Source: an uncultured Prevotella sp.
GTDB taxonomy: Bacteria; Bacteroidota; Bacteroidia; Bacteroidales; Bacteroidaceae
DNA length: 6,876 nucleotides
NCBI RefSeq assembly: GCF_900549175.1
Contig: NZ_URNN01000159.1
Coordinates: 1 to 6,876 of the forward strand
Direction: 5' to 3'
The notes under the pieces were generated by a model that ran no database searches, was not told where the DNA came from, and saw only the letters and a list, made by a program, of their open reading frames with translations. The translations under genes were made by a program, and so were the position numbers. Every line of letters starts with the position of its first letter. Position 1 is the stretch's first letter. Positions 1 through 6,346 of this stretch are shown here, one piece after another.

Positions 1-766
1 ACGGGAACATGGCACTCTTTCCGGCACCACCGATGAACATCAGCACGAGAGCCGTGGGCAGGATAAATCCGCCTGCGGTTACAGCCTTCATCACGTCAAC
101 GGGAATGAACGGAGCCGTACCGTCGGCCATCACTACATCACCGGCAAACGAGAAGCTGAACGAACCTGTATAGTAACCGAAGATAAGGATACCGATCAGG
201 AAGAACATATCAGCAAAACGCGTCACGATGAACGCCTTCTTTGAAGCCGAAACGGCTGCCTGAAGCGGATAGTAGAATCCGATGAGCAGATAAGAGCTCA
301 CACCCACAAGCTCCCAGAACAAGTACATCTGGAAGATGTTCGTGGCAACCACAAGTCCGAGCATCGACATGGTGAAGAGGCTCAGGAAAGCGTAGTAACG
401 CTGAAAGCCCTTCTCACCGTGCATATAACCGAACGAGTAGATATGCACCATCAGGCTGACAGTGCTTATCACGATAAGCATCATCACCGAGATGGGATCG
501 AGCATAATGCCGAGGTCGAAGTTAAGATGACCAAGGGGCAACCACGTGAAGTTGTAGGGCACCAATGTTGCAAACGCGCCGTCAGCTCCACGCTCTGCCG
601 TGAAATAACAGAATGCGGTGTAATAAGACAGTACGGTCACAATACCCAACGATGTGGTACCGATGAGTCCGGCAGTCTTATGCGACATCTTCATGCCGGC
701 CAATCCCAATACGATGAAGGAGAGCAGCGGCAGAAGGAGTATCAGAAATACAAAACTATAATCCAT
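1..766 (-). CDS. nuoL: NADH-quinone oxidoreductase subunit L (NuoL), N-terminal 255 residues, cut by window edge
   Basis: NuoL is the distal antiporter-like membrane subunit of complex I; it moves protons across the inner membrane and carries the long lateral helix at its C-terminus. I translated the reverse strand from the ATG at 766 to the left edge and found one open frame of 255 complete codons. The start MDYSFVFLILLLPLLSF is a membrane helix. LDPISVMM lies near residues 89-96, and HGEKGFQRYYAFLSLF near 116-131. FWELVGVSSYLLIGFYYP follows, with Glu152 matching the essential TM5 glutamate of E. coli NuoL (E144). GGAGKSAMFP ends the visible part, with Lys250 matching the conserved TM7 lysine (E. 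coli K229). The start lies 8 bases after the nuoK stop. Family members run to about 600-650 residues, so more than half is outside the window; the cut is the window edge, not a lesion. Confidence 0.96.
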   Translation of the reverse strand, partial: MDYSFVFLILLLPLLSFIVLGLAGMKMSHKTAGLIGTTSLGIVTVLSYYTAFCYFTAERGADGAFATLVPYNFTWLPLGHLNFDLGIMLDPISVMMLIVISTVSLMVHIYSFGYMHGEKGFQRYYAFLSLFTMSMLGLVVATNIFQMYLFWELVGVSSYLLIGFYYPLQAAVSASKKAFIVTRFADMFFLIGILIFGYYTGSFSFSFAGDVVMADGTAPFIPVDVMKAVTAGGFILPTALVLMFIGGAGKSAMFP

Positions 767-774
767 AACTCACA

Positions 775-1083
775 TTAAAATTTCATGTTTTCAATACTGT
801 TCACCTGGTCGCTGTTGAAGTTACGGTAAACATTGATAATTATCGCGATGGCCACCGCACTCTCGGCCGCACTGACACCGATGGAGAACAGGGTCATGAA
901 GAAACCCTCCAGCTCACCGGGGAACAACATGCGGTTGAACGCAGCGAAATTGAGGTCGACGGCATTGAGCACAAGCTCGATGGAGATGAGCATGGCTATC
1001 AGGTTGCGGCGGGTGACGAAACCGAACACGCCGATAAAGAACAACAGTGCACTAAGCACGAAATAATATTCTACTGGTACCAT
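775..1083 (-). CDS. nuoK: NADH-quinone oxidoreductase subunit K (NuoK)
   Basis: NuoK is a small three-helix subunit (MrpC-like) in the proton path of complex I, beside NuoJ and NuoN. The 102-residue protein has the usual family length. It shows three hydrophobic segments near residues 5-23, 28-49 and 61-85. The conserved membrane glutamates Glu36 (in LISIELVLNAV) and Glu74 (in VSAAESAVAIAI) match E. coli Glu36 and Glu72, both needed for proton transfer. The RRN loop at 25-27 after helix 1 is also typical. The start ATG is 3 bases after the nuoJ stop. An AGGAGG Shine-Dalgarno-like run (plus-strand CCTCCT at 1095-1100) lies 11 bases upstream, inside the last codons of nuoJ, so nuoJ's Glu-rich tail doubles as a ribosome site. 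Confidence 0.97.
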   Translation of the reverse strand: MVPVEYYFVLSALLFFIGVFGFVTRRNLIAMLISIELVLNAVDLNFAAFNRMLFPGELEGFFMTLFSIGVSAAESAVAIAIIINVYRNFNSDQVNSIENMKF

Positions 1084-1086
1084 AAA

Positions 1087-1608
1087 TTATTTCTCCTCCT
1101 CTTTTCTTGATACTACAATACCTCCGATGATACATGCAAGCAGGAACACCGAAATGAACTCGAACGGGAGCACATACTGGTATTTCTCGCTGCCGAGCAG
1201 AGCCTGACCGACAACATTCATGGGCACCTCAACATCTTCTGTACCACAGGCCTTGCACAGGAACTCGTTCTTCAGGAGAATGAGAGCCACAACGGCAAAA
1301 CCTACGAGAGAGACACAAGCTCCGCAAAGTGCACGGCTGCACTTCACGCGCTCAACGATGCCCTGCAGCGTACGCTTGCCCACAAGCTGTATGGCAAACA
1401 CATAAATCATCGTCACGCCACCGGCATAGACACTGATTTGGGCTGCGCCAAGATAGGTATAATCGAGCAGGAAGTAAAGACCTGCCACACCGAAGAGAAC
1501 GAACAGCATGAAAGTGGCTGCCCGCATGATACGGGTCGTTGTCACACACATCACGGCAGAGCCGAGAATGACAACGGCAAGGATTATAAACATTACTAAA
1601 TTAGCCAT
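1087..1608 (-). CDS. nuoJ: NADH-quinone oxidoreductase subunit J (NuoJ)
   Basis: NuoJ is a five-helix membrane subunit between NuoA/NuoH and NuoK; its third helix has a pi-bulge tied to the active/resting transitions of complex I. The 173-residue protein has hydrophobic segments near residues 3-21, 29-48, 54-76, 97-112 and 148-166. The signature stretch LGAAQISVYAGGVTMIYVFA at 53-72 contains the conserved helix-3 Tyr-Ala-Gly-Gly. The loop between helices 4 and 5 contains two close cysteines (CKAC, residues 118-121) that I do not recall as a general family feature. The tail is SRKEEEK. The ATG at 1608 follows nuoI by 18 bases, and a GGGAGGA Shine-Dalgarno-like site (plus 1619-1625) sits about 11 bases upstream. 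NuoJ is divergent across bacteria, so the assignment leans on the helix-3 motif and the gene order together. Confidence 0.95.
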   Translation of the reverse strand: MANLVMFIILAVVILGSAVMCVTTTRIMRAATFMLFVLFGVAGLYFLLDYTYLGAAQISVYAGGVTMIYVFAIQLVGKRTLQGIVERVKCSRALCGACVSLVGFAVVALILLKNEFLCKACGTEDVEVPMNVVGQALLGSEKYQYVLPFEFISVFLLACIIGGIVVSRKEEEK

Positions 1609-1626
1609 AAAACTATCGTCCTCCCT

Positions 1627-2154
1627 TTATTTTTTAGTGTTCCACTTGCCGATTTCGATAGGTGAGCCACCGTCAATGATGTTTGGCAGCGACGGCTCGT
1701 ACTTCACTTCCTTGTCGAGATGGAGCACCAGCGAACCGCGCTCAAAAGTGGAGTTCTCGAAATCGTTTGTAAACTTGATGGCGTCCTGGGGACAAACGTT
1801 GACACAGAGCTGGCAGAACATGCAGTCGCCAAGATCATACCGATAGTCGGTAAGGAACCTCTTTTTCTTGCCGTCCTCTGTCTCACGCATCTCCGACGTA
1901 ATCTTGATTGTTCCGTTGGGACATGCCTTCTCGCACAGTGTGCAGGCGATGCACTTGTGGTTGCCCTCGGCATCGTGCGGCATGACGAGACGTCCGCGAT
2001 GGCGCTCAGACACGTGCAGCGTTGTCTTGCGGTTTTCCGGATATTGTTCGGTCACCTTTGGAGTGAAGTATTCGTTCAAGGTTACCCGAAAACCGGTGAG
2101 CAGCGACTTTATGCCTTTCGCTGCACCTCCGAAATATGAATTGTTATTTTCCAT
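1627..2154 (-). CDS. nuoI: NADH-quinone oxidoreductase subunit I (NuoI), 2[4Fe-4S] ferredoxin-like
   Basis: NuoI carries clusters N6a and N6b, which pass electrons along the peripheral arm to cluster N2 in NuoB. The 175-residue protein has two ferredoxin motifs. The first is CIACTLCEKACP (Cys68, 71, 74, 78) and the second is CMFCQLCVNVCP (Cys111, 114, 117, 121), so all eight ligands are present with normal spacing. The N-terminal part (residues 8-33) is the amphipathic region that docks on the membrane side near NuoH, and ERHRGRL before the first motif is typical of the family. The gene follows nuoH by 35 bases, the longest gap in the operon, with no clear Shine-Dalgarno. With no nuoEFG in the operon, NuoI is the likely outermost cluster subunit and a candidate entry point for electrons from a soluble donor. 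That last point is inference from gene content. Confidence 0.97.
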   Translation of the reverse strand: MENNNSYFGGAAKGIKSLLTGFRVTLNEYFTPKVTEQYPENRKTTLHVSERHRGRLVMPHDAEGNHKCIACTLCEKACPNGTIKITSEMRETEDGKKKRFLTDYRYDLGDCMFCQLCVNVCPQDAIKFTNDFENSTFERGSLVLHLDKEVKYEPSLPNIIDGGSPIEIGKWNTKK

Positions 2155-2189
2155 TGTCTAATGAATTAATAATTCAGCCGTATCACACA

Positions 2190-3278
2190 TTATTTAATAT
2201 ACCATCCCAATGCCACGATGACAGTCATGAGCACAAGGTTGAACAGTGATAACGGCATGAGATATTTCCACTCAAGCTTCAGTATCTGGTCAATGCGCAG
2301 ACGCGGGAACGACCAGCGTATCCAGAGCAGCACCCACACAAGGGCAAATGCCTTGCCAAGGAACCACACGATGCCGGGAATATAGTCCATCACAGCATCA
2401 AAACCGGCCACACCAATATGTATAGGCATCCATCCGCCGAGGAACACCGTTGTGGCAACACCGGCGATGACGAACATATTGAGGTACTCGGCCAGATAGA
2501 AGAAGCCGAAGCCCATACCCGAATACTCAGTGTGATAACCGGCGGTAAGCTCACTCTCAGCCTCGGGAAGGTCGAACGGGCCGCGGTTGGCCTCGGCATT
2601 ACCGGCCACGAGGAACACGAGGAAAGCGATGATGGCAGGGATGTGACCCTGGAATATGAGCCATCCGAACGCCCCCGACTGAGCCTCAACAATACCGCTT
2701 ATCTGCATCGTTCCCGTAAGCACAACGGCCGTGATAAGGCAGAGGCAGAGCGACATCTCGTAAGAAATCATCTGCACGGCACCACGCATGGCCGACACCA
2801 CACTATACTTGTTGTTGGAACCCCATCCGGCGAGGAACACGCCGACAACACCGATACTGGAAATTGCCGTGAGCAGGAATATGCCGACATTGAAGTCGAG
2901 GATGCCCGCTCCCTTGTTCCAAGGCATGAACGAGAATGTTCCCACAGATGCGATAAGCACGAGGAACGGAGCCACGAGATAAAGCAGCTTGTCTGCCTTG
3001 TCAACGAAGAATATCTCCTTCTGGAGCATCTTCAGCACGTCGGCAAACACCTGAAACACGCCCCACGGGCCGACACGCATCGGGCCGAGACGGCACTGGA
3101 AGTATGCGCACACCTTGCGCTCCATGAAAATGAGCACGATGGCCAGCATGGCATATGCCGCAAGGATGAACACGCCCACAAGCACGCACTCGATGAGTAT
3201 CGACAGGAAGTCTCCCAAACCGAGAGTCTCACGCAGGAGACTGTCGAACCAAGTTGTTACTATACTAAAATCAAACAT
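2190..3278 (-). CDS. nuoH: NADH-quinone oxidoreductase subunit H (NuoH)
   Basis: NuoH is the membrane subunit that forms much of the quinone chamber at the junction with the peripheral arm. The 362-residue protein is somewhat longer than E. coli NuoH (325) but within family range. Visible signatures are MERKVCAYFQCRLGPMRVGP near residues 52-71, GWGSNNKYSVVSAMRG at 151-166 followed by QMISYEM, ANRGPFDLPEAESELTAGYH at 230-249 followed by TEYSGM, and WIRWSFPRLRIDQ at 319-331. The acidic cluster of the third segment forms the loop and helix end lining the quinone entry and the proton relay. I count about eight membrane helices. The ATG is 7 bases after the nuoCD stop, which is where nuoE, nuoF and nuoG would sit in a 14-gene operon. 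No Shine-Dalgarno is visible, so translational coupling to nuoCD is possible. Confidence 0.97.
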   Translation of the reverse strand: MFDFSIVTTWFDSLLRETLGLGDFLSILIECVLVGVFILAAYAMLAIVLIFMERKVCAYFQCRLGPMRVGPWGVFQVFADVLKMLQKEIFFVDKADKLLYLVAPFLVLIASVGTFSFMPWNKGAGILDFNVGIFLLTAISSIGVVGVFLAGWGSNNKYSVVSAMRGAVQMISYEMSLCLCLITAVVLTGTMQISGIVEAQSGAFGWLIFQGHIPAIIAFLVFLVAGNAEANRGPFDLPEAESELTAGYHTEYSGMGFGFFYLAEYLNMFVIAGVATTVFLGGWMPIHIGVAGFDAVMDYIPGIVWFLGKAFALVWVLLWIRWSFPRLRIDQILKLEWKYLMPLSLFNLVLMTVIVALGWYIK

Positions 3279-3285
3279 AACTTAA

Positions 3286-4854
3286 TTATCTGTCAATATC
3301 AGGAATTACGTAATCTAATGTAGCGCCTACGGCAATGAGGTCGGCAATCTTCTCGCCGCGCAGCAGCTCGTCCATAGCCGATACCAGCGGCAGACCCATC
3401 GGACGGAACTTCAGGCGGTAAGGACTCTTGTCACCCCTTGAGTCGAGATATACGCCGATTTCGCCACGGCTTCCCTCGCACGATGTGTACCACTGTCCTT
3501 CGGGAACCTTGATGATGGGCTTCTGCTTGATGTAGAAGTCGCCGGCGGGAATGTTGTCGATGAGCTGCTCGATGATGCGGATGCTCTGCTCCATCTCGTC
3601 CATACGTACCATGTAGCGGTCGAAGCAGTCGCCGTTCTGATAGGTAATCTCGTCGAACTCAACCTTGCCGTACATATCGTACGGATGGTTCTTGCGCACG
3701 TCGTTGTGCCATCCTGTGGCACGGCCCGTACCTCCGGTGCATCCGTAGCTGATGGCGTTCTCCATAGAGAGCTTGCCCACGTTCTTGAAACGGTTCTGCA
3801 GGATGACGTTGCCGGTGAAGATGTCACGATACTCCTGGAACATCGGCTTCATGTATTCACAGAGTTTCTTCACGTTCTGTACGAAGTTGGGGTCGATGTC
3901 TTCCTGACATCCGCCGATGCGGTAGTAGTTCTGAATCAGACGTCCGCCCGTGGTCTCCTCCATCACGTTGAGCACCTGCTCGCGGTCGCGCATACCATAT
4001 ATAAATGCGGTCAGCGCTCCGAGGTCCTGCGCGCAACATCCGTAGAACAACAGGTGGCTGTCCAGACGTTGCAGCTCGTCCATAATCGTACGGATATACT
4101 TGATGCGGTCGGTCAACTCCACGCCCATAGCCTCCTCGATGACAGAGCAGAGGGCATGACGGTTCATCATGGCGCTCAGATAGTCCATACGGTCGGTCAG
4201 AGCCAGAGTCTGCGGATAGGTGTAGCTCTCGCACATCTTCTCTATGCCGCGGTGTATATATCCGCAATGGGGATAGATTTTCTTGATTGTCTCACCGTCG
4301 AGCACGGTCTGCAGACGGAGCACACCGTGGGTGGCAGGGTGCTGCGGGCCGATGTTGATTACATAGTCATCGTCGCCGAACAGCGGGCGCTTCGTTGCCA
4401 CGAGTTTTCCGTCCTTGTTAAGGCTGTACTCGAAGGTATAGTCGGGCTCGGGGTCATCCGTCAGCACATACTTGTTGTTCTCAGCGCTCATGTCGTAATC
4501 CTTGCGGAAAGGATAGCCCTCAAAGTCAGAGCGCAGATAGAGGCGGCGCATGTCCTTATGGCCGAGGAACTTTATCCCGAAGAAGTCGTACACCTCGCGC
4601 TCCAGAATCTCGGCGCTCTTCCACAAGTGCATCACCGTAGGTATGTAGGGCTCGTTGCGGTCGGCGTTGACAGCCTTCACGCTCGTGCGCTCGTGCGTCT
4701 TCGTGTTTTCAAGAATGTAGATACATCCCAGTCCTTCCTCGCCGAAGTCCTCACCAACGATAGTCACAAGGAAGTCGAAATGCTTTTCGTTCTTCAGTTT
4801 TGCCATCTCTGCGGCAAACACATTCAATTCGAATTGTCTGTTTTCTAATTTCAT
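3286..4854 (-). CDS. nuoCD: fused NADH-quinone oxidoreductase subunits C and D (NuoCD)
   Basis: This 522-residue protein joins the 30-kDa (NuoC) and 49-kDa (NuoD) subunits, as in E. coli and Bacteroidota. Residues about 1-125 are the NuoC part, with its signature EREVYDFFGIKFLGHKDMRR at 85-104. A linker of about 40 residues leads to the NuoD part, which starts with YVINIGPQHPATHGVLRLQ at 164-182. His176 (second His of HPATHG) and Tyr225 (in RMDYL) match the quinone-binding His/Tyr pair of the 49-kDa subunit. CEGSRGEIGVYL at 459-470 and the terminal DIDR are also typical. The NuoD part is a hydrogenase-large-subunit relative without the metal-binding cysteines. The C part is compact compared with stand-alone NuoC. 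The ATG at 4854 is preceded by AAGGAAG (plus 4863-4869), a fair Shine-Dalgarno, 18 bases after nuoB. Confidence 0.97.
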   Translation of the reverse strand: MKLENRQFELNVFAAEMAKLKNEKHFDFLVTIVGEDFGEEGLGCIYILENTKTHERTSVKAVNADRNEPYIPTVMHLWKSAEILEREVYDFFGIKFLGHKDMRRLYLRSDFEGYPFRKDYDMSAENNKYVLTDDPEPDYTFEYSLNKDGKLVATKRPLFGDDDYVINIGPQHPATHGVLRLQTVLDGETIKKIYPHCGYIHRGIEKMCESYTYPQTLALTDRMDYLSAMMNRHALCSVIEEAMGVELTDRIKYIRTIMDELQRLDSHLLFYGCCAQDLGALTAFIYGMRDREQVLNVMEETTGGRLIQNYYRIGGCQEDIDPNFVQNVKKLCEYMKPMFQEYRDIFTGNVILQNRFKNVGKLSMENAISYGCTGGTGRATGWHNDVRKNHPYDMYGKVEFDEITYQNGDCFDRYMVRMDEMEQSIRIIEQLIDNIPAGDFYIKQKPIIKVPEGQWYTSCEGSRGEIGVYLDSRGDKSPYRLKFRPMGLPLVSAMDELLRGEKIADLIAVGATLDYVIPDIDR

Positions 4855-4872
4855 CGTCTCGTCTTCCTTATG

Positions 4873-5487
4873 TTATTTGTTAAAACCTTCCGGAACATTG
4901 GCCACCACCACCGGCTTCTTCTCCTTGTGGTTGCGACCTCCGAAGAATTTCTCAATCTTCACCTTACGCTGCAACTGCATCATGCCGTAGAGGATTGCCT
5001 CCGGACGCGGAGGACAGCCGGGCACAAACACGTCAACAGGCACAATCTCCTCGATACCCTTCACCACGTGGTAGCTGCTCTTGAACGGTCCGCCGGAAAT
5101 GGCGCAGCCGCCTACGGCCACCACATACTTCGGTTCAGCCATCTCGTCGTACAGACGCTTCAGCACCGGAGCCATCTTGTGCGTAATCGTACCGGCACAC
5201 ATGATGAGGTCGGCCTGACGGGGGGAGTTGCGCGTAACCTCGAATCCGAAACGGGCGAAGTCATAGCGGGCGCATCCCACGGCCATAAACTCGATACCGC
5301 AGCAGCTCGTGGCAAACGTCAGAGACCACAGCGAGTTGCTGCGCCCCCAGTTGATGGCCTGATCGAGCGAACCGACAAACACATCCACACCACCCTCGTG
5401 AAGTTCGTTGACAATCTTCTCGAGAGACTCGTTATCCTTAAACTCTGCGTAAGGAATACTCTTGATATGCGGCTTTCTCACTTCCAT
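4873..5487 (-). CDS. nuoB: NADH-quinone oxidoreductase subunit B (NuoB)
   Basis: NuoB holds the [4Fe-4S] cluster N2, the last relay before quinone, at the interface with NuoCD and NuoH. The 204-residue protein contains TSCCGIEFMAVGCARYDFAR near 60-79, SPRQADLIMCAGTITHKMAP near 88-107, VAVGGCAISGGPF near 123-135 and VDVFVPGCPPRPEA at 151-164. The expected N2 ligands are the tandem Cys62-Cys63, Cys128 and Cys158. The C-terminal tail after residue 175 is basic and then hydrophobic, without a motif I recognise. The start is supported by AAGGAG (plus CTCCTT at 5495-5500) 7 bases upstream, the best ribosome site in the operon. The gene overlaps the end of nuoA by 10 bases (ATGGAAGTGA), which suggests translational coupling and matched amounts of the two subunits. 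Confidence 0.98.
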   Translation of the reverse strand: MEVRKPHIKSIPYAEFKDNESLEKIVNELHEGGVDVFVGSLDQAINWGRSNSLWSLTFATSCCGIEFMAVGCARYDFARFGFEVTRNSPRQADLIMCAGTITHKMAPVLKRLYDEMAEPKYVVAVGGCAISGGPFKSSYHVVKGIEEIVPVDVFVPGCPPRPEAILYGMMQLQRKVKIEKFFGGRNHKEKKPVVVANVPEGFNK

Positions 5488-5828
5488 TCCAACGCTCCTT
5501 TCCGCCAGGCGTATGCCAAGCCAAATACAAGTACCAACAGGAAGAAACCGATGCTCAGCAGCGCCATCGCACCGAACTCCTTAACTACCACTGCCCAGGG
5601 ATACAGGAATACTGTCTCCACATCGAACATGAGGAATAGAATAGCGAACAGGTAGTAGCCCACAGACATAGGTAACCAAGACGAACCGCGAGTCGGTATA
5701 CCGCACTCGAATGGCTCACCCTTTACCTTGTTGTATGAGCGCGGGCCGATGAGTTTCGCGATTACATAGGCCGCTGCTACCAGTACAATAGCCGTTACAA
5801 GAACGGTAAGTAACAAGATAAAATACAT
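5478..5828 (-). CDS. nuoA: NADH-quinone oxidoreductase subunit A (NuoA), first gene of the operon
   Basis: NuoA is a three-helix membrane subunit that wraps around NuoH at the quinone site. The 116-residue protein has a first helix at about 2-22, then the conserved cytoplasmic loop GEPFECGIPTRGSS (37-50). Helix 2 contains LFLMFDVETVFLYPWA (64-79), and helix 3 lies at about 87-106. Cys42 lies in the loop that is exposed or hidden depending on enzyme state. Asp69 and Glu71 match the conserved acidic pair of the second helix (E. coli D79 and E81). The ATG at 5828 is the natural start because the helix begins directly after it and upstream sequence is A/T-rich and non-coding. There is no Shine-Dalgarno, which is common in Bacteroidota first genes. 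A TACCTTTG -7 element lies 46 bases upstream. Confidence 0.97.
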   Translation of the reverse strand: MYFILLLTVLVTAIVLVAAAYVIAKLIGPRSYNKVKGEPFECGIPTRGSSWLPMSVGYYLFAILFLMFDVETVFLYPWAVVVKEFGAMALLSIGFFLLVLVFGLAYAWRKGALEWK

Positions 5829-5844
5829 AAAAATATTATAATAT

Positions 5845-5856
5845 TACAAATTTGTA
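5845..5856. promoter_or_regulatory. 12-bp perfect palindrome in nuoA leader, possible operator
   Basis: TACAAATTTGTA is a perfect 12-bp palindrome between the predicted nuoA transcription start and its ATG. It shares one base with a second perfect palindrome, AATATTATAATATT at 5832-5845, which lies just before the start codon. Both are A/T-rich, so chance occurrence is not negligible. The placement just downstream of a promoter suits a repressor site or a small leader hairpin. I do not recognise a known regulator's consensus. Confidence 0.3.
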
Positions 5857-5873
5857 CGCCGTTAAAAGCGATG

Positions 5874-5881
5874 CAAAGGTA
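5874..5881 (-). promoter_or_regulatory. Bacteroidota-type -7 element, probable nuo operon promoter
   Basis: Read on the minus strand the sequence is TACCTTTG, an exact match to the TAnnTTTG element used by the primary sigma factor of Bacteroidota. It ends 45 bases before the nuoA ATG, giving a predicted leader of roughly 40 bases. The -33 half is poor. No TTTG lies 19-21 bases upstream; the nearest (plus 5894-5897) is only 12 bases away. The region there is A/T-rich instead. The promoter may be weak or activator-dependent; that is inference. Confidence 0.55.
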
Positions 5882-5954
5882 ATAAAAATATCGCAAAGAA
5901 TATTATTAAAAGCAAAAAAATGTGGAAACGCATAATGATTTGCCCTTTCCAACC

Positions 5955-5970
5955 ATTTTGTCACCAAAAT
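5955..5970. promoter_or_regulatory. inverted repeat ATTTTG-N4-CAAAAT next to the rightward promoter, possible operator
   Basis: Two 6-base arms, ATTTTG and CAAAAT, are separated by TCAC. The repeat ends 2 bases before the -33 TTTG of the rightward promoter, a usual position for an activator or for a repressor touching the promoter edge. It also lies about 75 bases upstream of the leftward -7 element, so one bound protein could affect both directions. No specific regulator is implied by the sequence. Confidence 0.3.
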
Positions 5971-5972
5971 CT

Positions 5973-6003
5973 TTTGCCGGAAATGGATTAAAATGTATCT
6001 TTG
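5973..6003 (+). promoter_or_regulatory. Bacteroidota promoter TTTG-N19-TATCTTTG for the DUF3791-type gene pair
   Basis: TTTG at 5973-5976 is followed by exactly 19 bases and then TATCTTTG at 5996-6003. This fits the full TTTG-N19-21-TAnnTTTG consensus of Bacteroidota housekeeping promoters. The predicted transcript would start near 6009-6012 and have an A/T-rich leader of about 30 bases before the ATG at 6041, with no Shine-Dalgarno. This is the best promoter in the window. Confidence 0.75.
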
Positions 6004-6040
6004 CAACAACAGTATTAAATATTTTACACATATATAATAT

Positions 6041-6346
6041 ATGAAACAACTCATTGAGATACCAAAGACTCAAATCATCATGGCCTTTGTCGCCACCTGC
6101 ATAGAGTCAACCGCCCGTCTGCTCAACGTAAGCTATAAGGATGTTTATCAAAGGATGAAGTACGTGGGAATGATTGGGAACTACATCATTCCGAACTATG
6201 AGTTGCTGCATAGCGAAAGCCGGGAACATCTCGCTGCCGGCATGGCCGAATGTTTAAGAAACTGGGAGGAAAACAACCAAATATGCATCCTCAATCAAGA
6301 TATAGCCGACAAACACCTCACATTTTATGGAACAGAACAGCTATGA
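6041..6346 (+). CDS. DUF3791-type small protein
   Basis: The 101-residue protein matches the pattern I know for DUF3791. It has a helix with FVATCIESTARLLNVSYKDV (16-35), then YQRMKYVGMIGNYIIPNYELL with the LH of the typical ...YxxLHxxS turn at 56-57, then a helix SESREHLAAGMAECLRNW (58-75). Charged and polar residues dominate; there is no signal peptide or membrane helix, so it should be cytoplasmic. The tail after about residue 76 is outside the domain, and its last codons overlap the next gene by 20 bases. DUF3791 genes in Bacteroidota and Firmicutes often stand beside DUF3990 genes, whose products resemble ADP-ribosyltransferases, and have been suspected to be antitoxin-like; the function is not established. 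No DUF3990 gene is visible here. The gene has its own strong promoter and diverges from nuo, so a functional link to complex I is not implied. Confidence 0.8.
   Translation: MKQLIEIPKTQIIMAFVATCIESTARLLNVSYKDVYQRMKYVGMIGNYIIPNYELLHSESREHLAAGMAECLRNWEENNQICILNQDIADKHLTFYGTEQL

Noticed and set aside
1..766. Apparent truncation of nuoL
   Set aside because: The frame is open to the first base of the window; the cut is the window boundary.
2418..3323. Plus-strand open frame of 301 codons opposite nuoH
   Set aside because: Its composition is extreme in His, Glu and Arg, it mirrors the hydrophobic NuoH coding strand, and it has no promoter or ribosome site.
3685..4848. Long plus-strand open frame of 387 codons opposite nuoCD
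   Set aside because: The minus strand encodes a textbook NuoCD over the whole stretch; the plus frame is rich in His, Val and Leu with no recognisable domain and arises from codon bias of the real gene.
4870..5655. Plus-strand open frame of 261 codons opposite nuoB and part of nuoA
   Set aside because: It spans two genuine minus-strand genes and their overlap, and its product has no family resemblance.
5836..6054. Minus-strand open frame of 72 codons in the divergent spacer
   Set aside because: It lies in A/T-rich DNA across both promoters, has low-complexity Ile/Phe/Tyr content, and overlaps the start of the DUF3791-type gene.
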